Assembly: GCA_017654935.2 (NCBI GenBank)
Contig: CM065684.1
Coordinates: 62,875,131 to 62,939,130, forward strand
Origin: Phymorhynchus buccinoides
Lineage: Eukaryota; Mollusca; Gastropoda; Neogastropoda; Raphitomidae
Direction of reading: 5' to 3'
Length of the DNA: 64,000 nt
The translations under genes and the position numbers were made by a program. Below, piece after piece: positions 49,601 through 62,223 of this stretch. Under the pieces are notes generated by a model. That model had not been told where the DNA came from. It saw only the letters and a list, made by a program, of their open reading frames with translations, and did not search any database. Each line of letters starts with the position of its first letter. The first letter of the stretch is position 1.

Positions 49601-52600
49601 CCTCACAGCTGTCGCATCGCGCAGGGTCTCCAGTGATGAGTTGTCATCAGTAAAAAAACCAACACACACATAAAACACTCACCATTTCCAAGTCTTTTTC
49701 CCATCATCCTGCGCAGTGAGTACCGAAGTCCCAGACAGCACAGCCTCACAGCTGTCGCATCGAGCAGGGTCTCCAGTGATGAGTTGCGGCTCGTCGGCCA
49801 GTTTTCCCAGCGACAGCAGAACCACGTTCCCGTCCGTCTTCCTCTGTCGCTCCCTGCGTCTAGCTGCCGCCCGCCGAGATTCACCATCCGAGTCCGATTC
49901 GGAGCCGGAGTCTGAGCCTCTGCTATCCTGCATTTCAGATAACACAGGGTTCATTCTCAATCAGTCAGGGAGATATGTTTCCAGATTTTTAGGGGAGCTT
50001 TCTTCTTCTCATTCAAGTCGTTCCGGACATACATGTCCGGAATTAATAAATAGCTGTCTATTTGATGCATTTGCTTCAAGGGAAGTAAATCTGTGTGCAC
50101 ACCATACCTTGGTCACTTCTAAACTCGCTTCGCTCCCTTAGACCACAATTTTGCCTCTGACTTTGCCTTTGTAGTGGTTTGTTGTGGGGAAACAAATTGC
50201 TGTAGAGTTTTTCTATATAAAGTCTATATGTTGAAAAGTCTGATCTACCACTTCCCTATGTCTAAACCTGAAGTAAAAACCCGTAATCTTTTATTTCTTT
50301 TTGTTTATGTCTGAACAAGCATTTTGTTTGTGTGTATGGCTGGAGTGATTTGTGATTTCTTTTGATAATTCAAAACCGTTGCGATGGGAATGAGTTAACC
50401 ATCCGTATTCATGGTGTTGAAGATTCTGACCCAGGGTCGCCTGGAGACTTTAGGGGGCCTCTCTACATCATTCTTCAACTTTCTTCTTTTGTTTTTAATT
50501 GCACGTCAAATGAAAAGTTCCTACATTTCAATGATGCTCTATAATCCAGTAAGTCAGATAGCAGTTTTGTGCGTCCGAGACACATAATCATGTGCATCAA
50601 AATGATCAAGGTCAAGACAAAGTGATAGAAAGTGTATAAAACAAAGGGAAATAACTCCTTCGATTAAAAAGATGCACAAATCCTTTCAAAGCCCAGGCAT
50701 AAGAGTAATCTGAAGTCCAATTCTCTTATTTGTTATTGCTATGACACATGGGCCATATGGCCCCAAAGGGATAGAAGGGCAACGCTGAATCAGTTGTGAA
50801 CTACACAGCACTCTCACCATACGAAATCTGTACTAATCAACTCAAAGCAAGCCCAGACTTTCAGTTTCTTGCTCACAAGGCGGGCTAACCTCAGAGTTAC
50901 CCAACGATGAGAGTAGCTGTAAAACGGAACATTACAGTAAGAAATGAGGACAGAAAAACAATATTAACCCCTCCCCTGCCACCTATATGGGCAGCATGAT
51001 GTCATTGATGATGTCAGAACTTTTGATGTCAGAACTCTGCAATGCTGGTTTTTGCTTTGGAATAGTCAGGAGACATTTCTTGACCATTTCATTAGACTGA
51101 GTCTAACAGGTCTATTTTCAACTTTATAATTAAAAAAAGAAACTCAAATTTTCTCTTCAGCAGTGAAGGGGTTAACTGGCCCAGGAAACTTTCCAGCCAA
51201 ACAAGACACAAGAGACAGACCTGCATCTGTGGAGGTGGTGGGGGAGGCACTGCGGATAGTTGTTGCTGTACTTGTGGGGGTGATGGGGGTGGTGAAGGTG
51301 AGGCAGCATTGTCATCAGAGCCGCCAAAAGCCCTGCGCAGGGAGGCAAACAGGCCCCTCGACTGCTGCTGCTGCTGCATGGGAGGTGGTACGGCCGCATT
51401 CTGTCTCAGACTTACCTGGGCCTGCTGTTGCTGAGGAGAGGCGCTTCGGGCTGTAACACACACACAAAGAAAAACACAACTCGTTTTTAAAACTGATGTC
51501 GCAACACCGGCAGGTCAATTTACATTTTTGCTGAAGATACTGACAACCACAAATCAGTGGAAAACTTGACTGTAAACACTTTGATGAAGACACAAACACA
51601 ATTCAGTTACAATCTTTTGCTGTAGCAACACACGCAAACCAACGCAAAAGCAAGTCCATCGCATAAACATCAAACGAAATTGCACAGCACGGTTGCATTT
51701 CTTTCCAGCAACGATCAGCACAGCATCGACACAAAAGCCTTGTTCTCCCTCAGAGATGCCTATCCTAGTTTTTTCATGGTCAGGAGCAAAAACCTTAACA
51801 ATCCAGAATTAGAATCCGAAAGCTCCGAGGTGAGCCTAAACATTAGCTGAGTAAAACTGTTTTAAAATTTGTTTCATCAATCCAGAGTTTACCATGATTT
51901 CCCGGAACGATGGCAAAAAATGTAGCTCAGGCCGACATTGTTCATGTCGCTTCTCTTGCTACACCGACTCACAGGAGCAAGTTCACAAAATGAAAGAAAG
52001 TCAAAAGTCCTTTTTCTTCTGAAGCAGTGTAGCATGATGAATGGCCTTCTTGCATACCTGGAATCATTTAAAAGTTCAATTCAACTTTGGGGGCAGAAAC
52101 AAATCTGCAATATCCAGTCAAATTTGGCTTTTGATCCACAATTTGTCCTGATCTTTGTAGGCACAGACATAGCCACATCATTCTAAAGCTAATAATGGTT
52201 GTCTCCATAAATATCAAAATTCCAAATTCCTCTACTTCATGATCCGGAACAACCAGCAGCAAATTCTATTTTCGGAACGCTTTATGACCGATTTATTTTA
52301 ATTTTCCGGAATACAGAGCGACGATAGGCATCTCTGCTCCTTTAACATCACAAACAGCGCAAAACAGCGACAGTGATGTGCATTCATACAGCAAGCGATC
52401 CAACAGGACAGGACTGTACGATACACCATCTGCAGACAGACAACAGCAGGCATTTCATCAATTAGCTGTACACCGAACAACAGTCACAATGATGATGAGG
52501 AGGATGGTGGTAGTGGCTGGGGTAGCACACTCTACCCACCTTTCCCTTTCCCCTTCTTCTGCGCGCATTTCCGTTTCTTGGCCGCTGGTCCTGAAATAGA

Positions 52601-53982
52601 TAAAACGTATCATTAGTTAGAAGTAGTGCACATCAGACAGATATTACGCATATATAATACTTCACAGCTCCACATTTCTATGACAATCTGCTACCACCAG
52701 CTCCCTTATCAAAATAAAAAGGCCTTTTTTCAGTTATCAACCCTTCTAGCACCATGTATTTTGACATTCTTGATTGTCCGATGCATCTTAACCAACTGGA
52801 AGGGAGCAACTATTTGTTTTCAAGTGTGCGTGCATTGCTTCAATGGAAGAAACAGTGATATAAGCTCTGAAAGCAGGCAGCAAGCACATGGCACGGTGCT
52901 TGGCAGTGAATGTCTTCACGTTTGGTGGGAGTGTAGAGTGATGTCTTGGATGAATGAATTCGCCCATGGTGCTAGAATAGCTGACGAGTTTGAGAGGTAA
53001 AAAAACAAAAATCAGCATCACGATATCACACAGAACAGACTGTAAAAAGCCTGAAAATTGGGAATTTAATTAACGTAATTATCAGACTATAAGGCGATAT
53101 TGTTTTTCTGCAAATTTGACTTATGGGCCTAATAAACGGAGGCACCCTATCTGTGGACAAAACACATGAGAAGAGGAAGGCAAAGATTGCTGTGCACCGT
53201 ACACTAGACATCAAAAGTATTTACGAGTCACTTATATGGCCGATACACACTTTAAAATCCTTCAAAGTCCATATTATCTTCCGAAATATCATCCAACAGG
53301 TGCCATCACCCTTCATTGGACATTAAAGTAATCTCTGTAGACCTCCAAATGGCATGATTCTAGTTTTCACAAAGAAAAGAAAAGTGCAAACCAAACAAAA
53401 CAAAAGGAAGTCACACACACACAAACAACTTTTGTTGATTTCAACGGGGAACCTACTCCGGTATATAACCACACTAACAGCATTTGGCAACAATTTACCA
53501 AACGCAATATGGACTTCAAATGTTTACTTTCTTTTGCCAGGCTTGCATTGCCTTATAAACGAGGGTGCCTTTTTCTTGGATTTGTTCTTTTCTTGAAAAT
53601 TGCTGGATTTCCCTTGAGTGCCTAATGTTCCGAAAAATATGGTAAACTGAATAAAAGCAATTATGTGCCTTTAGTGAAAAGGGCAACACATTTTAAGCTA
53701 TGTCAGCTTGTTCTCTGTTAGTTTAATAATAACAAAGAAATTGTCTTTCCCAATGCCGTACAACTTACTGTATATAGATCTAAAATCTAAGAGGTCAGAA
53801 TCGCAGACTGTGCATGTCTGTCTGTCTGTCTGTCTGTCTGCCTCTCCACCATTGGCTTGCAAAGACACCTGAACCATGTTTTCCCTTCCTTCCTCATCCA
53901 GCCAAGACAACAAAAGGCGCACATGTCATTTAACTTCTTTTTTTTGTTTTGTGATGTGCTCTCTCCACCCACCTCCTCTTTC

Positions 53983-54047
<65 letters not shown>

Positions 54048-57000
54048 TTAGTGTTCCGTCTCTCTCTCTCTTTCTCTCTAGTTCTGGTTCTGGTACTATA
54101 CGTTGAAGGAGCCTATAAAGGCTATGTACTCGACAGAACTGGGAGAGCGCACTGAGAACTGAAATATAAAATACTTTTCTTTTTTTTTTAAATAAAGAAA
54201 AATGTGTTTTATTGTGTGGTGGTGTTGACAGCTTTTTAAGAGTTGACTATAGACCTTTTCGCAGTATCCGGGCTGGACCAATCCGGCTAGAACGGAGATG
54301 AACCCCGACCGGCACAGATCCTGCCTCTCTCTCTATCTCTCTCCCTCCCTCTCATTCTCTCTCTCTCCCCCCCCCCCCTCCCAAACTATCTCACCTGCAG
54401 GCCCCCTCATTCTTCTCCCTCCTCCTCCAAACAAAGCCGGAGCTGAGCCGCCCTTGGAAGCTGCCCTGGCCTTTTTCAGGGCTTTCTTGGCTTTCTTTTT
54501 CCTCTCCCGCCGCTCTTTGTCGGAGGCCTTCGGCTGGCCCGCGACCTGGATCATCTTGCGGTAGGAGTCTTCGATGGTGGGGTCGTAGTCTTCCAGGAAC
54601 GTGTCCTGGGTGAAGCGAAGGGTGATGGAAGATTTGCCCACACCGCCGCAGCCTAGCATCACCACCTGCAAGAGAGTACGATTATTATATAATTTCATCA
54701 TCATTAATTCAATAATGAAGTCTTATTTGTCTATAAAGATTTTCAAGAGTCTAAAGTGATGCAAAGGGTGATTGAAGATTTGCCCATGCTGCTGGAGCCC
54801 AGCGTTACCACCTGAACATGGGCGCAACTCCCCCAGTAGGATGTTGATAGCAATCTGCCACTTTGCCTCGGAATCATCGCATGGAGACAGTCAGTCAGTA
54901 TAGTCGACCCTCTCACCACGGACTCCCAGTTGGGAATGTACATCTCTGTCTCAGGGCGCATTCGCCGAAATATCCAGTAGTTTTGTTTTGTCTCTTGTGA
55001 ATAAAATAACGTCACTTTGCACTTGTCGTGTAGTTGTTTGTTTGCTGTATCTCACACCTTATAGTCTCTGCCTGTTCTCAGTATGGTTCTCACCAGTCCA
55101 TGGTACACCTCTGTCACGTTGTCTCCTGTCTTGGCCAGTTTATAATAAACACAATCTCTCTCCCTCCCTCCCTCTCTCTCTCATCCCTCTCTCTCTCTTG
55201 CACACCTTATAGTCTCTCAGGCATGGGAATTGTCAGACAAAAAACTCTGAAAAGGCCTCCCCCCCCCCCCCCCCCCTCATTTTTACAGCGTTAAAATATA
55301 ATATAAAAATTGAAGTATTTTTTCGCGGAAATCTTTTTTTTTTTCACGGAAATCCGCGAATTCGCGGACAATTCCCATGCCTGGTCTCTGCCACTTCTCA
55401 GTATGGTTCTCACCAGGCCATGATACACCTCTGGCCATATTATGATAAACACAATCTCTCTCCCTTCCTCCTTCCCTCTCTTTCTCTCGTCCCTCTCTCT
55501 CTCTTGCACACTTATAATAGTCTCTGCCAGTTCTTGGGATGGTTCTCATCAGGCCAAGATACACCTCTGTCATATTGTCTCCTGTCTTGGTCAGATTATG
55601 ATAAACACAATCTCCCTCCCTCTCTCTCTCCCACATCTCTGTCTCACTCTCATGCATACCTTATAGTCTCTGCCAGTTCTTGGTATGGTTCTCATCAGTC
55701 CATGGTACACCTCTGTCACGTTGTCTCCTGTCTTGGCCGACGTCTCCAGGTACGGCACTGCCAGGCGGTCTGCCAACTTTTTGCCGTCATCTGTCGTCAC
55801 TTGCCGCTCGTCTGTCAGATCCGTCTTGTTGCCGCAAAGGATCTGAATAACAGGAAATGTGTTCAAATAATATTAATTACAGTCAGTTTCAATTAGCTCC
55901 GATTAAACAACCACTTCACCGTGTCACATCAATTAATCATATATGTGACCCATCACCACAAAAGGGACATTAAGTCGCTGAGCTAGTTTCTTAAAACAGC
56001 CTTGATAAGTCAAATATCTCATTTTGGTCAATTTGAATAATGAGCATTTTCATGTTCTCCAACATCTTCTCTTCCATATCTATAAAAGGTAATATTTAAT
56101 ATTCTCTTAATACTATTTAAAGAGTCTGAAAATTAGTAGATCAATGTGTTTTCTTCAGCTAAGCTAGATTGTTTTCTCAAAATGACCGACATTCACCCTA
56201 CTAACTGCAAATGCTCATAACTCTGGAATTGGAATGGAAAAAGATCAGGATCAGGATCAGTACGCACAGGTGCCAATACTGGCAATAGTCGAGACGGAAC
56301 TAGGAGGGTGCATGTACCTACAAAAAACATAGAAAGGAAAGACCTAAAGCTTGCACTGGGTTAAGACCATTACCCCCCCCCCCCCCCCTCTCTTCAGGCC
56401 CCACTTCCAGCAATAAGCGGGGGGAGGGGGAGGAGGAGGGGGAGGAGAAGGGAGAGAGGGGAATCTAATTTTAGTGGTCAGTTGGGGCAGGCTCAGATGG
56501 AGATCTGATCAGCGCTGATGTAAATGAGCCTGCGTTGACAGTGGCCTCGCTCAACTTGTTCCACTCCGCAGCAGTCCGCATGAAGAATCTACGATATTGC
56601 TCTGTTCCACATTCTTGGACACGAAACCCACGTGAGTGGTTTATGACCTGTTGTTCGAGGATGTTTGTGGACTGAAAGCCTTCATATTTGCTAGAGCGAG
56701 AAACTTTTCTCTTCTTATTCATCACTAAAAGAGTCTTCAGTATAGCGACCACCTGACAATTACGGACAGTTTTGGTCAGTCTGTAGGGTGGTCGCAATAC
56801 TGAGGTTCCACTGTATTCAGTATAGCGACCACCTGACAATTACGGACAGTTTTGGTCAGTCTGTAGGGTGGTCGCAATACTGAGGTTCCACTGTATCCAG
56901 TATAGTGACCACCTGGCAATGACTGACAGTTTTGGTCAGTCTGTAGGGTGGTCGCAATACTGAGGTTCCACTGTATTCAGTATAGCGACCACCTGACAAT

Positions 57001-60000
57001 TACGGACAGTTTTGGTCAGTCTGTAGGGTGGTCGCAATACTGAGGTTCCACTGTATTCAGTATAGCGACCACCTGACAATTACGGACAGTTGTGGCCAGT
57101 CTGTAGGGTGGTCGCAATACTGAGGTCCCACTGTATCCAGTATAGCAACCACCTGACAATTACGGACAGTTTGGGCCAGTCTGTAGGGTGGTCGCAGTAC
57201 TGAGGTCCCACTGTATCCAGTATAGCGACCACCTGGCAATGACTGACAGTTGTGGCCAGTCTGTAGGGTGGTCGCAGTACTGAGGTTCCACTGTATTCAG
57301 TATAGCAACCACCTGGCAATGACTGACAGTTGTGGCCAGTCTGTAGGGTGGTCGCAATGCTGAGGTTCCACTGTATTCAGTATAGCGACCACCTGACAAT
57401 TACGGACAGTTGTGGCCAGTCTGTAGGGTGGTCGCAATGCTGAGGTTCCACTGTATCCAGTATAGCAACCACCTGACAATTACGGACAGTTTTGGCCAGT
57501 CTGTAGGGTGGTCGCAATACTGAGGTTCCACTGTATTCAGTATAGCAACCACCTGACAATTACGGACAGTTTTGGCCAGTCTGTAGGGTGGTCGCAATAC
57601 TGAGGTCCCACTGTATCCAGTATAGCGACCACCTGACAATTACGGACAGTTTGGGCCAGTCTGTAGGGTGGTCGCAGTACTGAGGTCCCACTGTATCCAG
57701 TATAGCGACCACCTGGCAATGACTGACAGTTTTGGCCAGTCTGTAGGGTGGTCGCAGTACTGAGGTTCCACTGTATCCAGTATAGCAACCACCTGGCAAT
57801 GACTGACAGTTTTGGCCAGTCTGTAGGGTGGTCGCAATGCTGAGGTTCCACTGTATTCAGTATAGCGACCACCTGACAATTACGGACAGTTGTGGCCAGT
57901 CTGTAGGGTGGTGGCAATACTGAGGTTCCACTGTATTCAGTATAGCAACCACCTGACAATTACGGACAGTTTTGGCCAGTCTGTAGGGTGGTCGCAATAC
58001 TGAGGTTCCACTGTATTCAGTATAGCAACCACCTGACAATTACGGACAGTTTTGGTCAGTCTGTAGGGTGGTCGCAATACTGAGGTTCCACTGTATTCAG
58101 TATAGCAACCACCTGACAATTACGGACAGTTTTGGCCAGTCTGTAGGGTGGTCGCAATACTGAGGTTCCACTGTATCCAGTATAGCAACCACCTGACAAT
58201 TACGGACAGTTTGGGTCAGTCTGTAGGGTGGTCGCAATACTGAGGTTCCACTGTATCCAGTATAGCAACCACCTGACAATTACGGACAGTTTGGGTCAGT
58301 CTGTAGGGTGGTCGCAATACTGAGGTTCCACTGTATTCAGTATAGCAACCACCTGACAATTACGGACAGTTTTGGTCAGTCTGTAGGGTGGTGGCAATAC
58401 TGAGGTTCCACTGTATCCAGTATAGCAACCACCTGACAATTAGGGACAGTTGTGGCCAGTCTGTAGGGTGGTCGCAATACTGAGGTTCCACTGTATCCAG
58501 TATAACGACCACCTGACAATTACGGACAGTTTGGGCCAGTCTGTAGGGTGGTGGCAATACTGAGGTTCCACTGTATCCAGTATAGCGACCACCTGACAAT
58601 TACGGACAGTTTGGGCCAGTCTGTAGGGTGGTGGCAATACTGAGGTTCCACTGTACCTGCATTAAACTTGGACTGGAATCAGCCCAACCACCGAAACAAG
58701 AGAAAGATGAACACTAGAATAGTACACTAAAAATAAAATACTGCAAAAACAAAAATTGTTCTGATAGTGTTATATGCGTGTACTTGCATACATCTACTCA
58801 CAGCATGGAACTTGGTCTGGAATCTGCCCAGCCATTGGAAGATGCTCTCAGCCTCCTGAAAGCTGGCTGTGTCAGTGACACTGAAGACCACGATAAAGCC
58901 GTCTGCGCCGCGCACGTACTGCTCGCGAAGGGCAGAGTATTCCTCTTGACCCGCTGTGTCGAAAATGTCCAGAACGCAGTCCTGAAATCACAGAGTAATT
59001 TTCATTAGATATGTCGTCATTTACCTTCGCCTTTGTTTTTCTTTTTTTTTCTTTTATTGCCGTCCCCTCTTCTGGGCCATACAGTCGCATTGCTACCACG
59101 CCGCTCATTCCAAGTCCCAACTCGCAGCCACTCCCTAGTTTTGTCATTGTTATTCACTATTTATTATCATCATGATCATTATAATCATATTCATCACCGT
59201 TACAATTGTAAATGAATTACTTAGTGCTCAAGAAGTAGCCATTTTTCTTAGCCAGCTGTTTCTCCAAAATGCCCAATAAACAATCCCGAAAAAGAAGATT
59301 TTAATCTTTAACCATTGTAGAGCTCCGCAATCATCCTGATAAGACAAAGACTGAAAGAGTCCCAGGGACATTTTCCTCAGGGCATAGAAGGTCCTAGAGG
59401 AGGGATAGATGGTCCCCACTGCATTGATAATACAGTGGAGTCCGGGTAAAACGAATTTTAACAGAACACAGACTCAGTTCGTTGTATCAGGATTTCGTTA
59501 TACATGTACATGCACAATGTATGTTGAAAACAAAAACCGTTCAAACACTCGCCAATCATAACCGAAAACATAAACTTGACCAGTTTGGATCGTCTGTCTT
59601 AATCACGGGATGTACAAGGCTTGAAGTAGTTCAGCAGTGTTGTCTGACGCTGGTCTGTTTTGGCACACTTTTCAACAAGTTTGTCCATTAAGTGACAACA
59701 CATCACACAAATTTAGTTTGTTATAGGCTTTCACGAACTTTTCGATCTTTATTTTGAGCGCGAATTGTAAAGCGACCTTGAGAAACCGAATGATCTGTAG
59801 GAAGCCTAGGCCTAGCAGACGACCCAGTGTGAATCTAAATGAGTTCACGCATGCGCAGTTCATATTTTCCAACTTCCTTCCTCTTGACAACACTTTCTAG
59901 CTTGGAGTTTGAAGGCCTAGGTTTTTGCAGCGCATCGCACAGGCTGAGTTCGTTATAGGCTATTTTTCCAAGTAAATAAAATTATCCTGGGGCGTAGAAC

Positions 60001-62124
60001 ATGTGTTCGTAAAAAGCGGATGTTCGTTATTTCAAAAGGATTTTTTGTTCGTTATACCCATGGCTTTGCAAGTGACAAATAGAAGGGCATTTGCCGGGAA
60101 ATTGAAGTCAGTTCGTTAATCGCGAAATTTCGTTAAAAGCGAGTTCGTTATAGTTGGACTCCACTGTACTGTCAAAATAAATTAATGTTTCAAGTACTTG
60201 TTATGAGTAGCTTGATTGAAATGTTCAGAATGCCTATGAGCATGTGCATGTCACTTGTGTGTGCACACACAGAGAGGGCATGCAAATCAAAGGTCAGTGA
60301 CAGTTGGGGAGAGACTAAAATGGCTTAAAGTTAGAGTCCATTGACATATTGAACTTATTGCAATAAATATTCAACTTGTATCAAGCAAAGACTGCAAAAA
60401 TATAAAAAGGATAATCCCCATTTTATATTATTTGTAGTCTTTATTAATACAAGTTATTACTACACTACTCACAAAAAGTTAAGGATCACTATGAGAAAAC
60501 AGGTGCGCAATAAACTCCGTTCGCTCCTGTTATTTATTTCTCAGTCAAGCCAAATTGTTATGAATTCTTGTTCAGCTGTAAGTGGGCGATGTTGTGTTAG
60601 TGGAAACATTGCACGTGATTCTCTATTACTGAGCTTGGCAGCAAAAGAAAAAGCGGAAACTTGCGAAAAAGGACCTTGTTTTGGATCGTTCTGCATGAAC
60701 ACATTGCACAAGCCAGATGGAAAAACCATTATGCACGTGCAAGCACTACTGTTTATGTGTGAGATGCTGTCTCTTGCTTGGCTTTATAAGAAGACATACC
60801 ACCAGTATTAGGCCTGATTTGACAATGCCTCCACGACGAAAATTGAGCGAGTTGGATAGGGGACGAGCTGTTGCATGGTTCCAAGATGGTGTTCCCAAGC
60901 GAGAAGTGGCCAGGCGACTTCAGGTGTCCATCTCGGTCATTGTCAGACTGATTCAACGCTTCACAGCCACTGGGAGGGTCCATGAAAGACGCAGATCTGG
61001 TCGACCGAAGAAGACAACTCCACGTGAAGATCGTCTCATTGAACGACAAGCCCTGCAGACAAGAACAGCCTCTTCCAGCATCATTCGAAGGCAGCTGAGG
61101 GTGGCTACTAACATCAACATCAGCCAGCAGACCATACGGAACCGCCTTCATGGGTTTAACCTCCGTTCTCGTCGCCCAGCTGTACGGCCACGCTTAACTC
61201 CAGCCCATAGGGCAGCACGCCGCGCCTTCTGCAGACGTCACGTGAGGTGGACACGTCAGCAATGGTCCCAGGTCCTGTTCAGTGATGAATCACGCTTCAC
61301 CCTGAACCACAACGACGGCCGACTGAGGGTCTGGAGGCGCCCAGGGGAACGCTTTATTGACGCCACTGTCCAAGAAAAGGTGGCCTTTGGTGGAGGTTCT
61401 GTAATGGTCTGGGGGGCCTTCAGCCTTCACCACAGAACACCCTTGTATCATGTACAGGGTAACCTGACTGGCCTCCGATACCGGGATGAGATCCTTCGAC
61501 CGCTGGCTGTGCCTACACTGCAGCAGATGGGACCGCCGGCTGTCTACCAGGATGACAACGCTCGCCCCCACAGGGCAAGGGTGGTCAACGACTTCCTGCA
61601 GCAGTCTGGAGTCAACAGAATGGAGTGGCCAGCATGCAGTCCCGATCTCAACCCGATTGAGAACCTCTGGGATGAGCTGGATCGCAAAGTGAAGAGCAAC
61701 CACCCCCCTCCCAGGGATGCCCAGCACCTCTACCAGATGCTGCAGGCTGAGTGGCAGGCGCTTCCACAGAGGATCTTCACCACCCTGGTCAACTCCATGA
61801 GGACTCGCTGCGTCGAGTGCCAGAACAGCCATGGCGGATACACGCATTACTGAACTTTTGGGAGCATCAGAATGCCCTGTCTTGTGATTTCAATGACTTT
61901 GGGAAATCAAATTTCGATACGTACCCACTTTGATCAAATGTACAGACCAAACGATTGCTCGAAATTGAAGGCAATTGTGTATCGTTATCACTAAAGCATT
62001 GAATTAAATGTTGGCCAAAATTCAACGCATTGGCTTTCTTATTTGGAAAGTTATGAATTAGTTTGCAAGTGATCCTTAACTTTTTGTGGATAGCTTATAT
62101 TAGTTTTCGCAATTTGTGATGTGA

Positions 62125-62174
<50 letters not shown>

Positions 62175-62190
62175 TGTGTCTAAGTGTCAC

Positions 62191-62223
<33 letters not shown>

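Noticed and set aside
56735..58655. CRISPR-like array
   Set aside because: 80-bp units are head to tail with no unique spacers and the context is animal introns; it is a minisatellite.
60717..60824. Upstream ATG extending the Tc1 transposase by 36 residues
   Set aside because: The extension is Cys-rich and unlike the family; MPPRRKLSE at 60825 gives a normal-length protein.
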